Shown piece by piece: positions 41,784 through 54,127 of a stretch of 64,000 nt of DNA. The translations under genes were made by a program, and so were the position numbers. Within the stretch, counting starts at the first letter, position 1. Each line of letters begins with the position of its first letter. Under the pieces are notes generated by a model. That model was not told where the DNA came from, searched no databases, and was given only the letters and a program-made list of their open reading frames with translations. This stretch comes from Pachyseris speciosa (lineage: Eukaryota; Cnidaria; Anthozoa; Scleractinia; Pachyseridae): positions 940,001 through 1,004,000 of the forward strand of contig JAEMWC010000050.1 of the NCBI GenBank assembly GCA_016490735.1. Direction: 5' to 3'.

Positions 41784-44700
41784 TCATTTGACAAATTTCA
41801 CCCCCTGAAAGGTATGGTGATCACCCCCATCGCTTTTATATGGGCATCCCCCCTGCCTGGGTCTTGCTTGCGATTTCCCCTGCACTGGAACAAAAACGAA
41901 CCTTTCATTCGTCTTTATCCCCTTGATTCCTCTCTTAGCGAGAGCCTTATCGTAGTATTTATACCAACGGACGTCTATGTGGCAATTATTGACCAACTCT
42001 TTAAGAACAGCTTTAAAACCGGCCCGAATGTCAAATGATATTGGTTTTTCAGCTTTCTCCCAGCAGGCTATGGTGATGAGCTCCAGCGGATACGAAGATG
42101 GCAATCTAGTTTTACCAGTGCTTTTGTCTTCAATGCAGGTTTTGCGCCAGTACTTTACAAGGCGGATTAAGTTTTTCACGATCGGCGGTTGTTCCATGAC
42201 AAACTCCTTTTGTAAGCTCACAAAATGTGCTGAGTAGTAACCCCTGTCTTTCATTTTACAACCAATCATTTCGTTGTACAGTTGTACTGCAAATAAAAAG
42301 TGCAAAAAAAAAAAAGTGCACATTCTAATTAACTTGGCTTGATTCAACGTGGACACACACACAGTTAATTCACATGGTTCAAAAGTTTATGTATTCCCCG
42401 AAACAATGAAATTGCAATCAAATAGACTTCATTATGGACTATAAACTGCAACAAGCTGCAGGGAAGCTGGCCAAAAGGGGACTGTCTCTACATGGCTGAC
42501 AAACAATGATGACGCGTATTGTGGTTGGGTTAAGGTTACCGTGTACCTTCAGGGGTGTCTCCAATCTAAGGGTTGTAGCGGCTCCCGATTACAGCCCAGA
42601 TACCATAAACCGTATATCAAATTAAAGCTAATTGAACTAGCTATTTGAATATTTCATTAATTTTTTGAGAAAGTGAATAACTAAACGCTCTGTCGAGTTT
42701 AAACTCGAAGGTGTAAATTAACTTTTGTAAGCTACAACTTAATTTGATTTTTTTATTTAGGGAAATTGATATTTTTCTCGAAGTCTGGAACCCAGACGCT
42801 AAAAAAACGTGTTGGGGTTTTCCTTTATTCGACTGCGTTCAAAAGTTACAGAGCATTTTCAAATTCGCTAGAAAAAGAGACGGGGAGGCCGCACGGAAAT
42901 GGCTCTCAGCGAAAAACGGTTTTGAATTATCTAATTCCCCAACACGCTTTTGTTGAAGATAAGTTAATCTAGCGGCTGTCCAAATTTCATCGAAATCGAA
43001 CAAATCGCCCTTGAGTTGTAACTCTTGAAAGTGTTCCCTTCAAGGCAAAAATAAACTTTGCGAAAACAGCGCTTAAAAAAAATCTTCACTACACAAACAA
43101 ACACCGCCCGCAAACACCTCTATCGACGATCGGCCAATCAATTTACGCTAACTTTTCTTCCGGTCACCTACTGTGGAAATTTTCCGCGTAATTTTATCTG
43201 CACGCAAACTCTCATGCTACAAACAGTTCACTGGTTTATCATTTTGTTTCATATTCTCCGGCTTTGACTGAGTTTACCTGACCCATCGTCATAGCCGAAA
43301 AACTAAAAGCACACAACCTTCATGAAGCAAGGCAACTTTTTCGCGTGCAATATTTCCCGCGCAAATCGCTCCGGTTGGCTGCATTCGCATTAACATATTG
43401 TCCATGTTTACATCCGATGCATATAGGTTTTTCTCAATTTCTCGGCGACTATTCACTCGTTTTGAATTGTGTTTTTTTGCTAGAAAGATCACAGTAAAAA
43501 GTTCATTTTTATGGAGAAAAATGAAAATCGAAAATTTTATACCCTGAACGTACACGGTAACTTAAAGGAAGATCAAAGTCCTAATTTACCTGGACTTAGA
43601 TGGGTTGTAAATGTCGGCAGTAAGTCAACGTTAAATTCTCGCGAATTCAGGCGAAGTTTGAACTTCACGGCGAAGGGTGTCTGTCCATCGAAAGTGATTT
43701 GGTCTTTAAAGCAACTCTGTTTGAGGCATGACTCCAGGTCGTCCTTTGTTGTCTGCAGCTTACGTTCGTGCTCTTTCATAGTTTTCACATCGTTGAGGAA
43801 AACCACACAGTCAATGTCTGCTTTGTCCTTGACAGCTGTTCCCTTTCCGATAGAGCCTCCCTGAATTGTGTTGAAAGGACAAGGGATATTTATTAACAAT
43901 ACAGTATATCTTAAAAAAAAAAAGAAAAAAAAAAAGAAAAAGAAACACAAATTGCTGAATCGATGCACCCTAACCACTCGGCCACGCTGCCTCCCTGAAG
44001 AAATGTATGAACAAGAGAAGATAAAAGGTAAGAGAATTAATCCCCCATATAGGCCCTATCCCCATCGTAATCCCTCTTAAGTTATTTTTAGATGTCCTCC
44101 AAGATAAGGTGTTCCCAAGAGGGTTGAGAGATAGCCAATCAGATGTCCCCATTTTGACAGCTCCCACGCAATGCTTCGCTTCGTTCGCAATTTACCATCA
44201 AACAAAATGGCAGAGGATGTGGGAAGAAAGGTGTTTATACATTTTGTGGATGAACGTGTTTTCAAGGAAGTGAGTGTAGCAGGAAAACGCAAATTGAAAA
44301 AGGTTGGTGCCTTAGGATTTGTTTTAACAGCCGTCAGTGCGGAAAGTTCAAGCGAGGACGACGAAGTCGAAGTCGACTCGACCAGCAGTGAAATGGATAG
44401 CGCTGATGAAAACAACGATGAAAATACCGAAGGGAGCTGCAGCTCTGAAGAATTCTCTGAAAACCAAGAAAGCGAAACGAAAACGTCAGGAAAAGCAGCT
44501 GCAAGCAATCGAAAGCCAAAGGCTTCATCTTCCAAGAAGACAACCCAGGCGCGTAAAGTAAAAAACAGCTTAATAACTAGTACTGAAGACGAAGTTAAAG
44601 AATTGTGTGATAAGCTGGAAATAAAGAGAGAGGAACTTAACGGTGACACAAATCTTGTACGGGCTTTCCACGGAGATCTTGAAAACTAGTTCTCTTACGG

Positions 44701-46010
44701 CTGCTTCATTCTTGAGGTCCATGGTTCCACGTTCAGCGCAATCCAAAATATTCACACGGACCTCGTAATCTCCCGAAGGTAAAATGAGCAGCTTTACTGA
44801 ACTTTCCGCTTGAAATTTCCGCACTGACGGCTGTTAAAACAAATCCTAAGGTACCAACCTTTTTCAATTTGCGTTTTCCTGCTACACTCACTTCCTTGAA
44901 GTCACGTTCGTCCACAAAATGTATAAACACCTTTCTTCCCACATCCTCTGCCATTTTGTTTGATGGTAAATTGCGAGCGACGCGAAGCATTGCATGGGAG
45001 CTGTCAAAATGGGGACATCTGATCTCTCAACCCTCTTGGGAACACCTTATCTTGGAGGACATCTAAAAATAACTTAAGAGGGATTACGATGGGGATAGGG
45101 CCTATATGGGGGATTAATTCTCTTACCTTTTATCTTCTCTTGGTATGAATTAATACCCTCCGTGCAAGTATTCCATTGAGTAGTTCAGTCTGCGCCGACC
45201 ATGCAGATCAGCAAGTGATCATGAACCACTGAATGTGGGCCAACACCTTCCCTCTGTGCACATGCGCACAAACTGGTCTGCTGCCTTTACGGAATAGTGT
45301 TGCCTCAGCTTGCCTTATCTCCCCTCGGAAACGACTACTATAAGGCTTTGAAAAATCTTATAATCTAGATATTTTCAAATGTTACGCCATAGTTAATCGT
45401 CCGAGTTAAAACTTATTCTGCTGCCTCACGAGGGAAATGGGGTGGGAGGGGTGGGGTCACATATTTTTGGTACTTTCACTTTTTTGAAACTTAATTTTGA
45501 AATTCCACTTTTAATACCCTCTCCTCATGGCGCACTAATTTATGAACGTTTCCTTAATAATAATAATAATCACTTTATTTAAGTCTCAAATGTATTTAGC
45601 CGAGCACAGATGCTCTACTAATTGGGGAGACTAAATCAAATCAACTCTAAATAAATGAAATGAAATCAAATGTTGGTTTTTGGGGAGAGGGGAAAACCGG
45701 AGTACCCGGAGAAAAACCTCTCTGAGCAGAGTAGAGAACAAACAAACTCAGCCCACTTATGACGCCGAGTCCGGGAATCGAACCCGGGACACATTGGTGG
45801 AAGGCGAGCGAGTTTAATATTCAATACACAAGGTGGTGTCTCTTACCTTAACGAGTTGGTTTGTGTTGAAAGTACCTTGGAGGTGTTTGTACAGTTTGTC
45901 TACAACCTGGGAAACGGCATTCCTGCTGTCCTCGTCAAGTTGGAGTTCGTTGGCAATGAAATAATTAACAGAAGAGCTGTGCCTGAAGCCAACTTTTTGA
46001 AAAAACGTTT
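41784..46010 (-). CDS. 2'-5'-oligoadenylate synthase homologue (5' partial)
   Basis: Model: complement(41784..42286, 43590..43860, 45847..46010); about 310 residues recovered against about 350 for OAS1. OAS enzymes make 2'-5' oligoadenylates from ATP; in vertebrates they respond to dsRNA and activate RNase L. Exon A reads QKVGFRHSSSVNYFIANEL to NQLVK with a GTAAGA donor. Exon B starts GGSIGKGTAVKDKADIDCVV (nucleotidyltransferase signature, two metal-binding Asp) and includes REFNVDLLPTF (third Asp). Exon C is the OAS1_C domain (LIRLVKYWRKTC, YPLELITIACWEKAE, VRWYKYYD). Phases agree (0/0, then 1/1) and the joins fall where the family needs them. The last 30 or so residues (from about FVFVPVQ) look unlike OAS. 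The start exon was not found. Function in this organism is inferred. Confidence 0.88.
43911..43998 (-). repeat. tRNA-derived SINE head with A-rich tract, in OAS intron
   Basis: Reverse strand reads GCAGCGTGGCCGAGTGGTTA, a clear tRNA-Leu/Ser-type A-box, followed after about 40 bases by a poly-T/A-rich tract (43911-43945). Too short for a tRNA gene. Confidence 0.6.
44012..45141. repeat. Inverted duplication, arms about 335 bp, in OAS intron
   Basis: 44012-44355 is repeated in reverse complement at 44806-45141 with a few percent divergence. Both arms contain the same upstream flank, an ATG with AACAAA context and the first 50 or so codons of one protein; the 450-bp spacer differs on the two sides. 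Confidence 0.88.
44207..44689 (+). CDS. Uncharacterised acidic Ser/Glu-rich ORF, 160 aa
   Basis: Starts MAEDVGRKVFIHFVDERVFK, continues with a basic segment (VAGKRKLKKVGALGF), then a long Asp/Glu/Ser tract, a Lys/Ser-rich segment and a charged helix (DEVKELCDKLEIKREEL). Antisense to OAS, within its intron. The right arm encodes the same N-terminus on the minus strand (44990 downward), then diverges into LILPSGDYEVRVNILDCAER. I know no family for it. Retained frame, good start context and protein-like composition suggest real coding origin. Confidence 0.5.
   Translation: MAEDVGRKVFIHFVDERVFKEVSVAGKRKLKKVGALGFVLTAVSAESSSEDDEVEVDSTSSEMDSADENNDENTEGSCSSEEFSENQESETKTSGKAAASNRKPKASSSKKTTQARKVKNSLITSTEDEVKELCDKLEIKREELNGDTNLVRAFHGDLEN
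45545..45815. repeat. SINE-like dispersed repeat with tRNA-like B box
   Basis: (TAA)n tract, then CACTTTATTTAAGTCTC, AAATCAACTCTAAATAAAT, GAGGGGAAAACCGGAGTACC, and TCCGGGAATCGAACCCGGGA, which is the complement-pairing T-arm/B-box of a tRNA-like unit. Related to 39290-39425. Just outside OAS exon A. Confidence 0.7.
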
Positions 46011-46989
46011 CTGAAATAATGGAAGGAGCACACAGTTAGCCAGCTTGCTTTAGCACTGTTGGCTGTGTCGTGTGTGTGTTGTGTGTTACGTGCTGAGTTA
46101 TGTACTGCTTGCAGGGTACTAACAACCCCCCCCCCCCCCTCCCTCCCTCCTTCCACCATCCTGCTAAGAGAAAATTCCTGCCTCGTTTCAGGGTGCTTGT
46201 GGAAAGGAAAACAAAAGAAAAGAAAACGAAAAGAGCAAAAACACGAACAAAAAGCTTTCTGTTCACATAACCATCAAACTATAATTAACATATGACTTTG
46301 ACCATTTCCTGAGTGCTGATATACGTATTTATGATATATTCATGACAGCTTGAATGTAACGCTTAAAACAAAACAACCAAATCAATAATTTTGATATCTT
46401 CCATCCTCGAAATTGATTTATCATTCTCACTTTTACCATTTTGTTGCATGAATGGTGTGCATATTTTGCACCTGTTTGCGTACAGTGTCGCGTGGGTTTC
46501 AGTATGAAATGGAGAAACTGACAGTGCAGTTTTTCTCTCGTTCCGGCTTGTTTTCCACGAAAAAGTTGGATCGATCAGAACAACAAAAACATGTTCACTG
46601 GAACAATACATCCGTACCACAAAAGGTTAAATATCTGGTCTGGTGGCATGGGTGGCGTTCTTCTTCCGTTACTCTTCTTCGGTTTTGCGAAGAGAGCGAA
46701 TCACTAGAGAGATTAAGATCGAGGTTTTTCGGCATTTCCCGCGAACCGCGAACGTCAAGAAATCACGTGACCAGTGCTTTGCCGTCAGGCTTGCGGTTTG
46801 AGGTTCACGTTTGTACGGCTAGGCCCGCTCTAGAGGTAAGTGATTTACCGCAAGGTTTTTTGCACCATAAAACATCACAATCCCACGTTTGAGAGGAAAT
46901 ACTACGTTTTAGAACTCTTTCGCTTATTAATTATCGAATTCCTTTACATAGAAACGTAATTTTGAAGACGATTTCTCAGCTAAAACAGA
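46011..46989. other. Upstream of OAS exon A; first exon not identified
   Basis: Expected to contain, or lead to, the first OAS exon. One minus-strand ATG frame at about 46733 (MPKNLDLNLSSDSLSS) was considered, but similar sequence recurs at 48170-48200, so it is probably repeat-derived. A C-run lies at 46127-46139. Confidence 0.3.
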
Positions 46990-47019
46990 AGTGAACGAAT
47001 ATATGAAAACAAACATGGC

Positions 47020-49175
<2,156 letters not shown>

Positions 49176-50440
49176 TAGCCTGAGTGTCAGACTTTTCTTA
49201 CTCGCGGGGTAGAAGGAGGAAGCACCCGGCAAAGAAAAGCCTGACACAAGGTTCTTTATTGCAGTCTTCCAGCTCCGTGACAAGCGTCAGTGAACGTATT
49301 AACCAATCAGAATCATTTGTGGCTGTCGTGTGTTTAACAAATAGATTCCATGTTGCCGTGCGTCTGTTCAGTAATAGATCACAGATGACGTCAAAATGTG
49401 GTAAAAACAAAGAAGTGGCACACGAGCCGCAGGCGAGTGTGTCACTGATGTTTCTACCACATTTTGTCGTCTTCTGTGATCTATTACTGAACAGACGCAC
49501 GGCAACATGGAATCTAGTTGTTTTATACAATAAAGAAACAAAATGCTAGCGAAAAACTTGTTATTTTCACATTTCCTGAAAAATAGTTGCAGTGATGACG
49601 TAATCTGTGCATCTGTCCTCTAATAGATCATAGCTAAGAACCAATCACAACGCGCGAACTATTCACCTTATTATATAAAATTGCATGTATCACAGATCAC
49701 AACGGCGGGAATTTCAGCAAATAATTCAGTTTCGTCCATGTTTGTAATGGTTTCCGAGAATATTTGCACAATTTGTGTCGACAATTTTCACACAGAGTAT
49801 GGAAAGTGTGTCGCCACAGTACAGCTGTTTTCTGAAACTTCTAACGGAGAGTTTTCTAATGTTTTGTGTGAAAAATCTGTCATTCTTGTGGAATAATTGC
49901 TCTAGTTGAGAATTGTTGTCACTCGAAATAGTGAAGACGGCAAAAGCCCTGTTTGCAAAAATGCGCTAGGAAAATAGTGAATTTCCACAGAATGTTCACG
50001 GAGTTACGGGAGGCATCGGCGGTGGGTGGTAGGGCACTCGACCAGGCGAAGGAAAGCGTACCACGAACTCCATTGAGAGCCAGTCCTAAGGGTTCAATTC
50101 CTGTTCGAGGCCAGCGATCCCTAACTGGAGTGACTCCAAATAGACTAAAAGGCGAAGCGGCAAAGAAAGCACTTGTGAAAATGAAGCCGAAAAGACCTTC
50201 AACAAAGAGAGCTCTGTTTTCTGACAAAGCCTGATGAATATCCCGACAAAAAACAGTTTACCACCAATCGAAATGTTTTCACTTCCGGTAGTGTGACGTT
50301 ATGTTGCATTGTGTATTATCCAATCAGCGTAACATCCAGATTTTGGATGTTCGACGTAAGCCAATTAAAACGTTTGTGTCAGGCCTTTCTCTGCAATTTT
50401 CCCCTACCCCTACCCTCTTGTTAAGAAAGACCTGATACGC
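49176..50440. mobile_element. Probable 1.26-kb TIR element
   Basis: The left segment (GAGTGTCAGACTTTTCTTAC...AAAGCCTGACACAA) matches the reverse complement of the right segment (GTGTCAGGCCTTTCTCTGC...AAGAAAGACCTGATACGC) over about 65 bases. Between them lie a hairpin (49335-49525) and a basic ORF (49953-50234, ending KMKPKRPSTKRALFSDKA). Related end sequence occurs at 51763-51875. Not tied to a known superfamily. Confidence 0.45.
49335..49525. repeat. Hairpin repeat with about 70-bp arms
   Basis: GATTCCATGTTGCCGTGCGT...ATCACAGA pairs with TCTGTGATC...ACGCACGGCAACATGGAATC. ORFs on both strands here are mirror images of each other. Confidence 0.8.
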
Positions 50441-50810
50441 AGGTTACATTTGATCTATGCACAGATTTCCAGCCGTTTTGGCAAGGAACGCGGGCTCACA
50501 AAACGGCTGCAAATCAAGCCTACATCGCTCTTAGCTTTGTGAAATCTATGATGACTTAATGGTCTTAATCTGGAAGTTCACTCGAGACATGAATGATGCG
50601 AAAAGGAAACGAGTATCAAGTCATTAATCATGCTATTAATAACGCTATGAACTAGTAGTAATCAAATATTATGAGAGTGCGTTAGACGCCGTCACTTTAT
50701 TATATATACCTTACATGATTCCAACAGCTGACTTTCAACCTGTCTGTTACTAAAATCAATTTTTTTCAACAACCGAGGTTTTACATGGAGAAATATATGC
50801 AGTGTCAAAC

Positions 50811-50853
50811 AACCTCGTTCCCAGGTAAGACGAGAGACCCTGGGAACGAGGTT
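50811..50853. repeat. 43-bp palindrome (AACCTCGTTCCCAGG)
   Basis: AACCTCGTTCCCAGG pairs with CCTGGGAACGAGGTT around a 13-base loop that also contains GTCTCTC-type sequence. Confidence 0.8.
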
Positions 50854-50858
50854 GAGTG

Positions 50859-51182
50859 TTAAAGTCTATGATTTGTTGATACGTTGCATGACTGGGCCAG
50901 TTTCCGTAGACTCACATGTTTAATCACAGGCGTCCCAAACTTACGATTCGAGGAATCGATCAAATATTTAGCACGCGTATCGAGTGGGTCGTGACCACTT
51001 AAAGTGGGCGGTGTTGTGTTATATTTTGGGCCGTTGAGGGCATTTGCGTGGAGTTTAAAATAACGACGGATGGTTTCTGTTGTCCATTGGCCTATTTCAT
51101 CGTTTGAGGTGTTTGTAGCAACTTTGATGGCCGATTTGTTGTTCAAAACGTTGCGTGACGGCTCCGGTTTCCGTAGACTCAC
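50859..51182 (-). CDS. Uncharacterised ORF with internal repeat
   Basis: 107 codons; VSLRKLAQSCNVSTNHR at the C-terminus echoes SLRKPEPSRNVLNNKS at the N-terminus, and the DNA under both shares GTTTCCGTAGACTCAC. The centre reads TETIRRYFKLHANALNG. No family recognised; it could be a diverged transposon ORF or an artefact of a DNA repeat. Confidence 0.25.
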   Translation of the reverse strand: MSLRKPEPSRNVLNNKSAIKVATNTSNDEIGQWTTETIRRYFKLHANALNGPKYNTTPPTLSGHDPLDTRAKYLIDSSNRKFGTPVIKHVSLRKLAQSCNVSTNHRL

Positions 51183-51949
51183 AAAATTCTTACATTAGCC
51201 CCATTTTTCGTGCTAAATATTCTAAATATTATCTCTATTCCGGTAATGTATAGGCGTTAAAGCTAATTTGTAAAAGTATATTTTTTACAAACATTATGCT
51301 AAGCTGGATGCACAAATAGAAACAAACATTTGCCATCGCATGCTTGTTTATCATAAACGAACTCCGTACAACTGATTCGAGTAATTTCCCCAGATGAATA
51401 AAGTAGACAGTATTTACATAATTTGCCGTTCCTTAGTTCAAGGTCACTCTCATGGATCTTGCCTTCAGAGTACTTTTCCACCGATTCCAAACAATTTCCG
51501 ACCGCCATAAAGACCGAGACGTCTGTCCCGACTGGAACTAATCAACAAATGTAATCAAAATACAGAAAACAACCAAAGTGATTCAATGTCGACTTCGTTA
51601 ACATATAAAATAAACAAGGGCAATTCCCTCAAACTTCGATAAATGCTACCGTCGAAGCGTTTAATTTCACCAAAATCCAACGCAGGAAAGCACAAATTAG
51701 CGAAGCCTACAGCGACTAAATGGAAAGAAGTCAAAGAAAGATTCAGCGCAAAGACCAGCCTGAGTATTAGGCTTTTTTACTCGCAGGGTAGGAGGAGGAA
51801 GCACCCGACAAAGAAAGCCTTTCCCTGCAATTCCTCCCTACCACTACCCTCTTGCTAAGAAAGGCCTGATATTACCCAAAGGTTCTCGTCTCCAGAGCCT
51901 CCGTTTTTTAAGACGAGTAGCACTGGGGACGAGAATGAGCTCACAACAA

Positions 51950-52400
51950 CAACAACAACAATAAACTTTATTAATATTTAACAATTAAAAGAAAAACATC
52001 TACAACTCGCATATAGCGTAAGCTAGTCGAGGCGAGTTGTGCAGGAAGAAAATAAATGAATTTGTAAGCTGCCAATAACAGACTATGAACAATGACAGGA
52101 ATAAACTAAAAATAAAATACAATCATTAGCATCCGGAGATAAATATGGTGACACAATTGATTAGTAATAGGTAGCTTAATAAACTAAACAAACTAAACAG
52201 GCGAAGACATTAACAATAAATGGTTACAAAAGGTTATGTAAAATATAAATTAATTTTGGATAGTAAATTAGGTGCCTCAATATAATCCTCCTCGCCTTCT
52301 AAAGCTACGAATAAAGCTTTGCGAATTGATTTCTTAAACGCCAGTTTTGGTAGATTACATTTTTGCGATGGGAGACAATTCTACGCTTTCGCGCCAAAGC
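51950..52400 (-). pseudogene. CR1/L2-like retrotransposon 3' end, minus strand
   Basis: The (CAA)n start with AATAAACTTTATTAATATT, and a minus-strand block reading YALARKRRIVSHRKN (about 52400-52355), resemble the tail of non-LTR elements. Strongly decayed. Confidence 0.35.
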
Positions 52401-53230
52401 ATAAAAAAGAGTCCCGCTGTTGATTTAGACGTGGCCTGCTCACATGCTCACATGTTCGCCACATGTCTGATCACATGTAATCACATGTCTTAGTATTATA
52501 CGGTACCAGTTTACTGGCCGTGACATGCCCCTGCAAAAATTAAGCGGGGTGGTCATTTTCGTGTCCTTGCAGGAATGTGGAGATTTTCTGCATATAACCG
52601 TGAACAGGAAATCCAACTCGGGAAAGCCACAGGTGAAAATTAGGCTTGCGAACTCCTTAAAAGTCAAAATTTAATTTCTTTGTTTATGAGCAAAGTAGTC
52701 ACGCGAGTTACACAATCCGCGGTTTTCGCTATCCACGGCTAATTTTAGTTCCCCTAGCATTGACATAAACGCAGCAAGTTCTGGCAAGCTCTTGTTTACC
52801 TCAGAAAATATTGAATTTTCTTTCAAATCTCTTAACTCGTTTCGATGAAACAGCCAAAGAATTCACTTCAACTGCCTAAACCCACATGAAATACTCACAA
52901 AATTGCAAATAAATTTAAATAATTATAGAGAATGCTTGATACTTATCAACATGAGTATGTTAAACAATTACCGGGATATATGGGAATAAAATACCGTGAT
53001 TTTTGTTTCCAAGAAAGAAAAGTTGAAAACTTTGGTACCTCCCTTCCTCCTCCTCATGGACATGGTTATATAGTAAAATAAATAAATTGTAAACAAAGAG
53101 ATGTTTTGGATCTTATAACCGCGTTTTAAAAATCTAACTGTTTTCTTAGCACTACAGTCGCAACGCAGTGCACATTCCAAGGCAGTCCTTGATGATGCAT
53201 TGACTACTGTAGACACCACATCACTTGATC
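52401..53230. other. No gene recognised
   Basis: A short cluster of CACATG repeats (52440-52490) and the dispersed-repeat segment 53105-53228 are the only features seen. Confidence 0.4.
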
Positions 53231-53592
53231 AACACAAACTGTATTGTGAATGATGTATATGAAATAAATCATACAAGAACTGCGGAAATGAAATCAAATG
53301 AAGAATGATCTTTGCAGTTGTGAACGCAATATTCGCAATTGCGAAAAGAGGCCTGAAAAAAAATTAATTCAGGACTTCAACTGGGTTTGAATCCGTGACT
53401 TCGCGATTTCGCAGCCATGCTCTAACCAACTGAGCTATAAAGTTACTGACGTTGGGAGCAGCTCAATTATGGGTTCATATGTTCCCGTGAAAGTGAAGAG
53501 TGTGAATGATGTATATGAAATAAGGCTTCTTTTCGCAATTGCAAAAATTGCGTTCACAACTGCGAGGATCATTCTTCATTTGACAAACTGTA
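53231..53592 (-). repeat. tRNA-derived SINE-like repeat, copy 1
   Basis: Reverse strand: tRNA-like head TAGCTCAGTTGGTTAGAGC ... TCACGGATTCAAACCC (about 53388-53462), then TCAGGCCTCTTTTCGCAATTGCG and ATTCTTCATTTGATTTCATT. The outer parts (GTGAATGATGTATATGAAATAA) are repeated on both sides of the tRNA-like core. Same family as 62081-62367. Confidence 0.75.
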
Positions 53593-53759
53593 TTATTGCA
53601 CCATCGCTCTGATGACGTTATGGTCTTAATCTGGACGTTTGCTCAGGACATGCCCATGAATGAGTTGAAAAGGGAACGAGTATCACATTATTATCAAATG
53701 ACGCTATTAATAAACAGCTTTCATCCTTAAAAGTCAAAATCTAATTTGTTTGTGCTATA

Positions 53760-54036
53760 AGTGAAGGACAAGCACACACATGTAAAGTAGCGGTTCTGGC
53801 ACAGTTCGCACTCGCAATAACATTATCACAATCCGCTAGATTAACTCCAACAAGACGATTAAGATACACAACCAACATTAACCAAATCACCTCGGCGCGC
53901 CGCTTCTCGGTGATTTGGTTAATGTTGGTTGTGTATCTTAATCGTCTTGTTGGAGTTAATCTAGCGGATTGTGATAATGTTATTGCTCATGCTCACAGTG
54001 ACCAGAACCTCTACTTTACATGTGTGTGTCTTTATA
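53760..54036. repeat. Large hairpin beside the polymerase gene
   Basis: The inner arms (CAATAACATTATCACAATCC...AAATCACC and complement) are perfect over about 78 bases around a GC-rich 17-base loop (about 53893-53909). Imperfect pairing continues outward (ACACACATGTAAAGTAGCGG with CTACTTTACATGTGTGTG), about 130 bases per arm. It lies immediately upstream of the family-B polymerase. Confidence 0.9.
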
Positions 54037-54127
54037 CAGTCGTTCCCCCCAAAACTTTGTTATTATATACGCCGACCCAAGCAAACCACCGCAACTGTGC
54101 CACACCACACCCCTATTAGAGAAAAGC

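Noticed and set aside
46600..46735. Minus-strand ATG frame (MPKNLDLNLSSDSLSS) as first OAS exon
   Set aside because: Similar sequence recurs near 48170-48200, so it is probably repeat-derived, and it reaches a stop before a usable donor in phase 1.
49184..49549. Overlapping ORFs on both strands containing the same peptide (RLFSNRSQ)
   Set aside because: A mirror effect of the hairpin repeat at 49335-49525.
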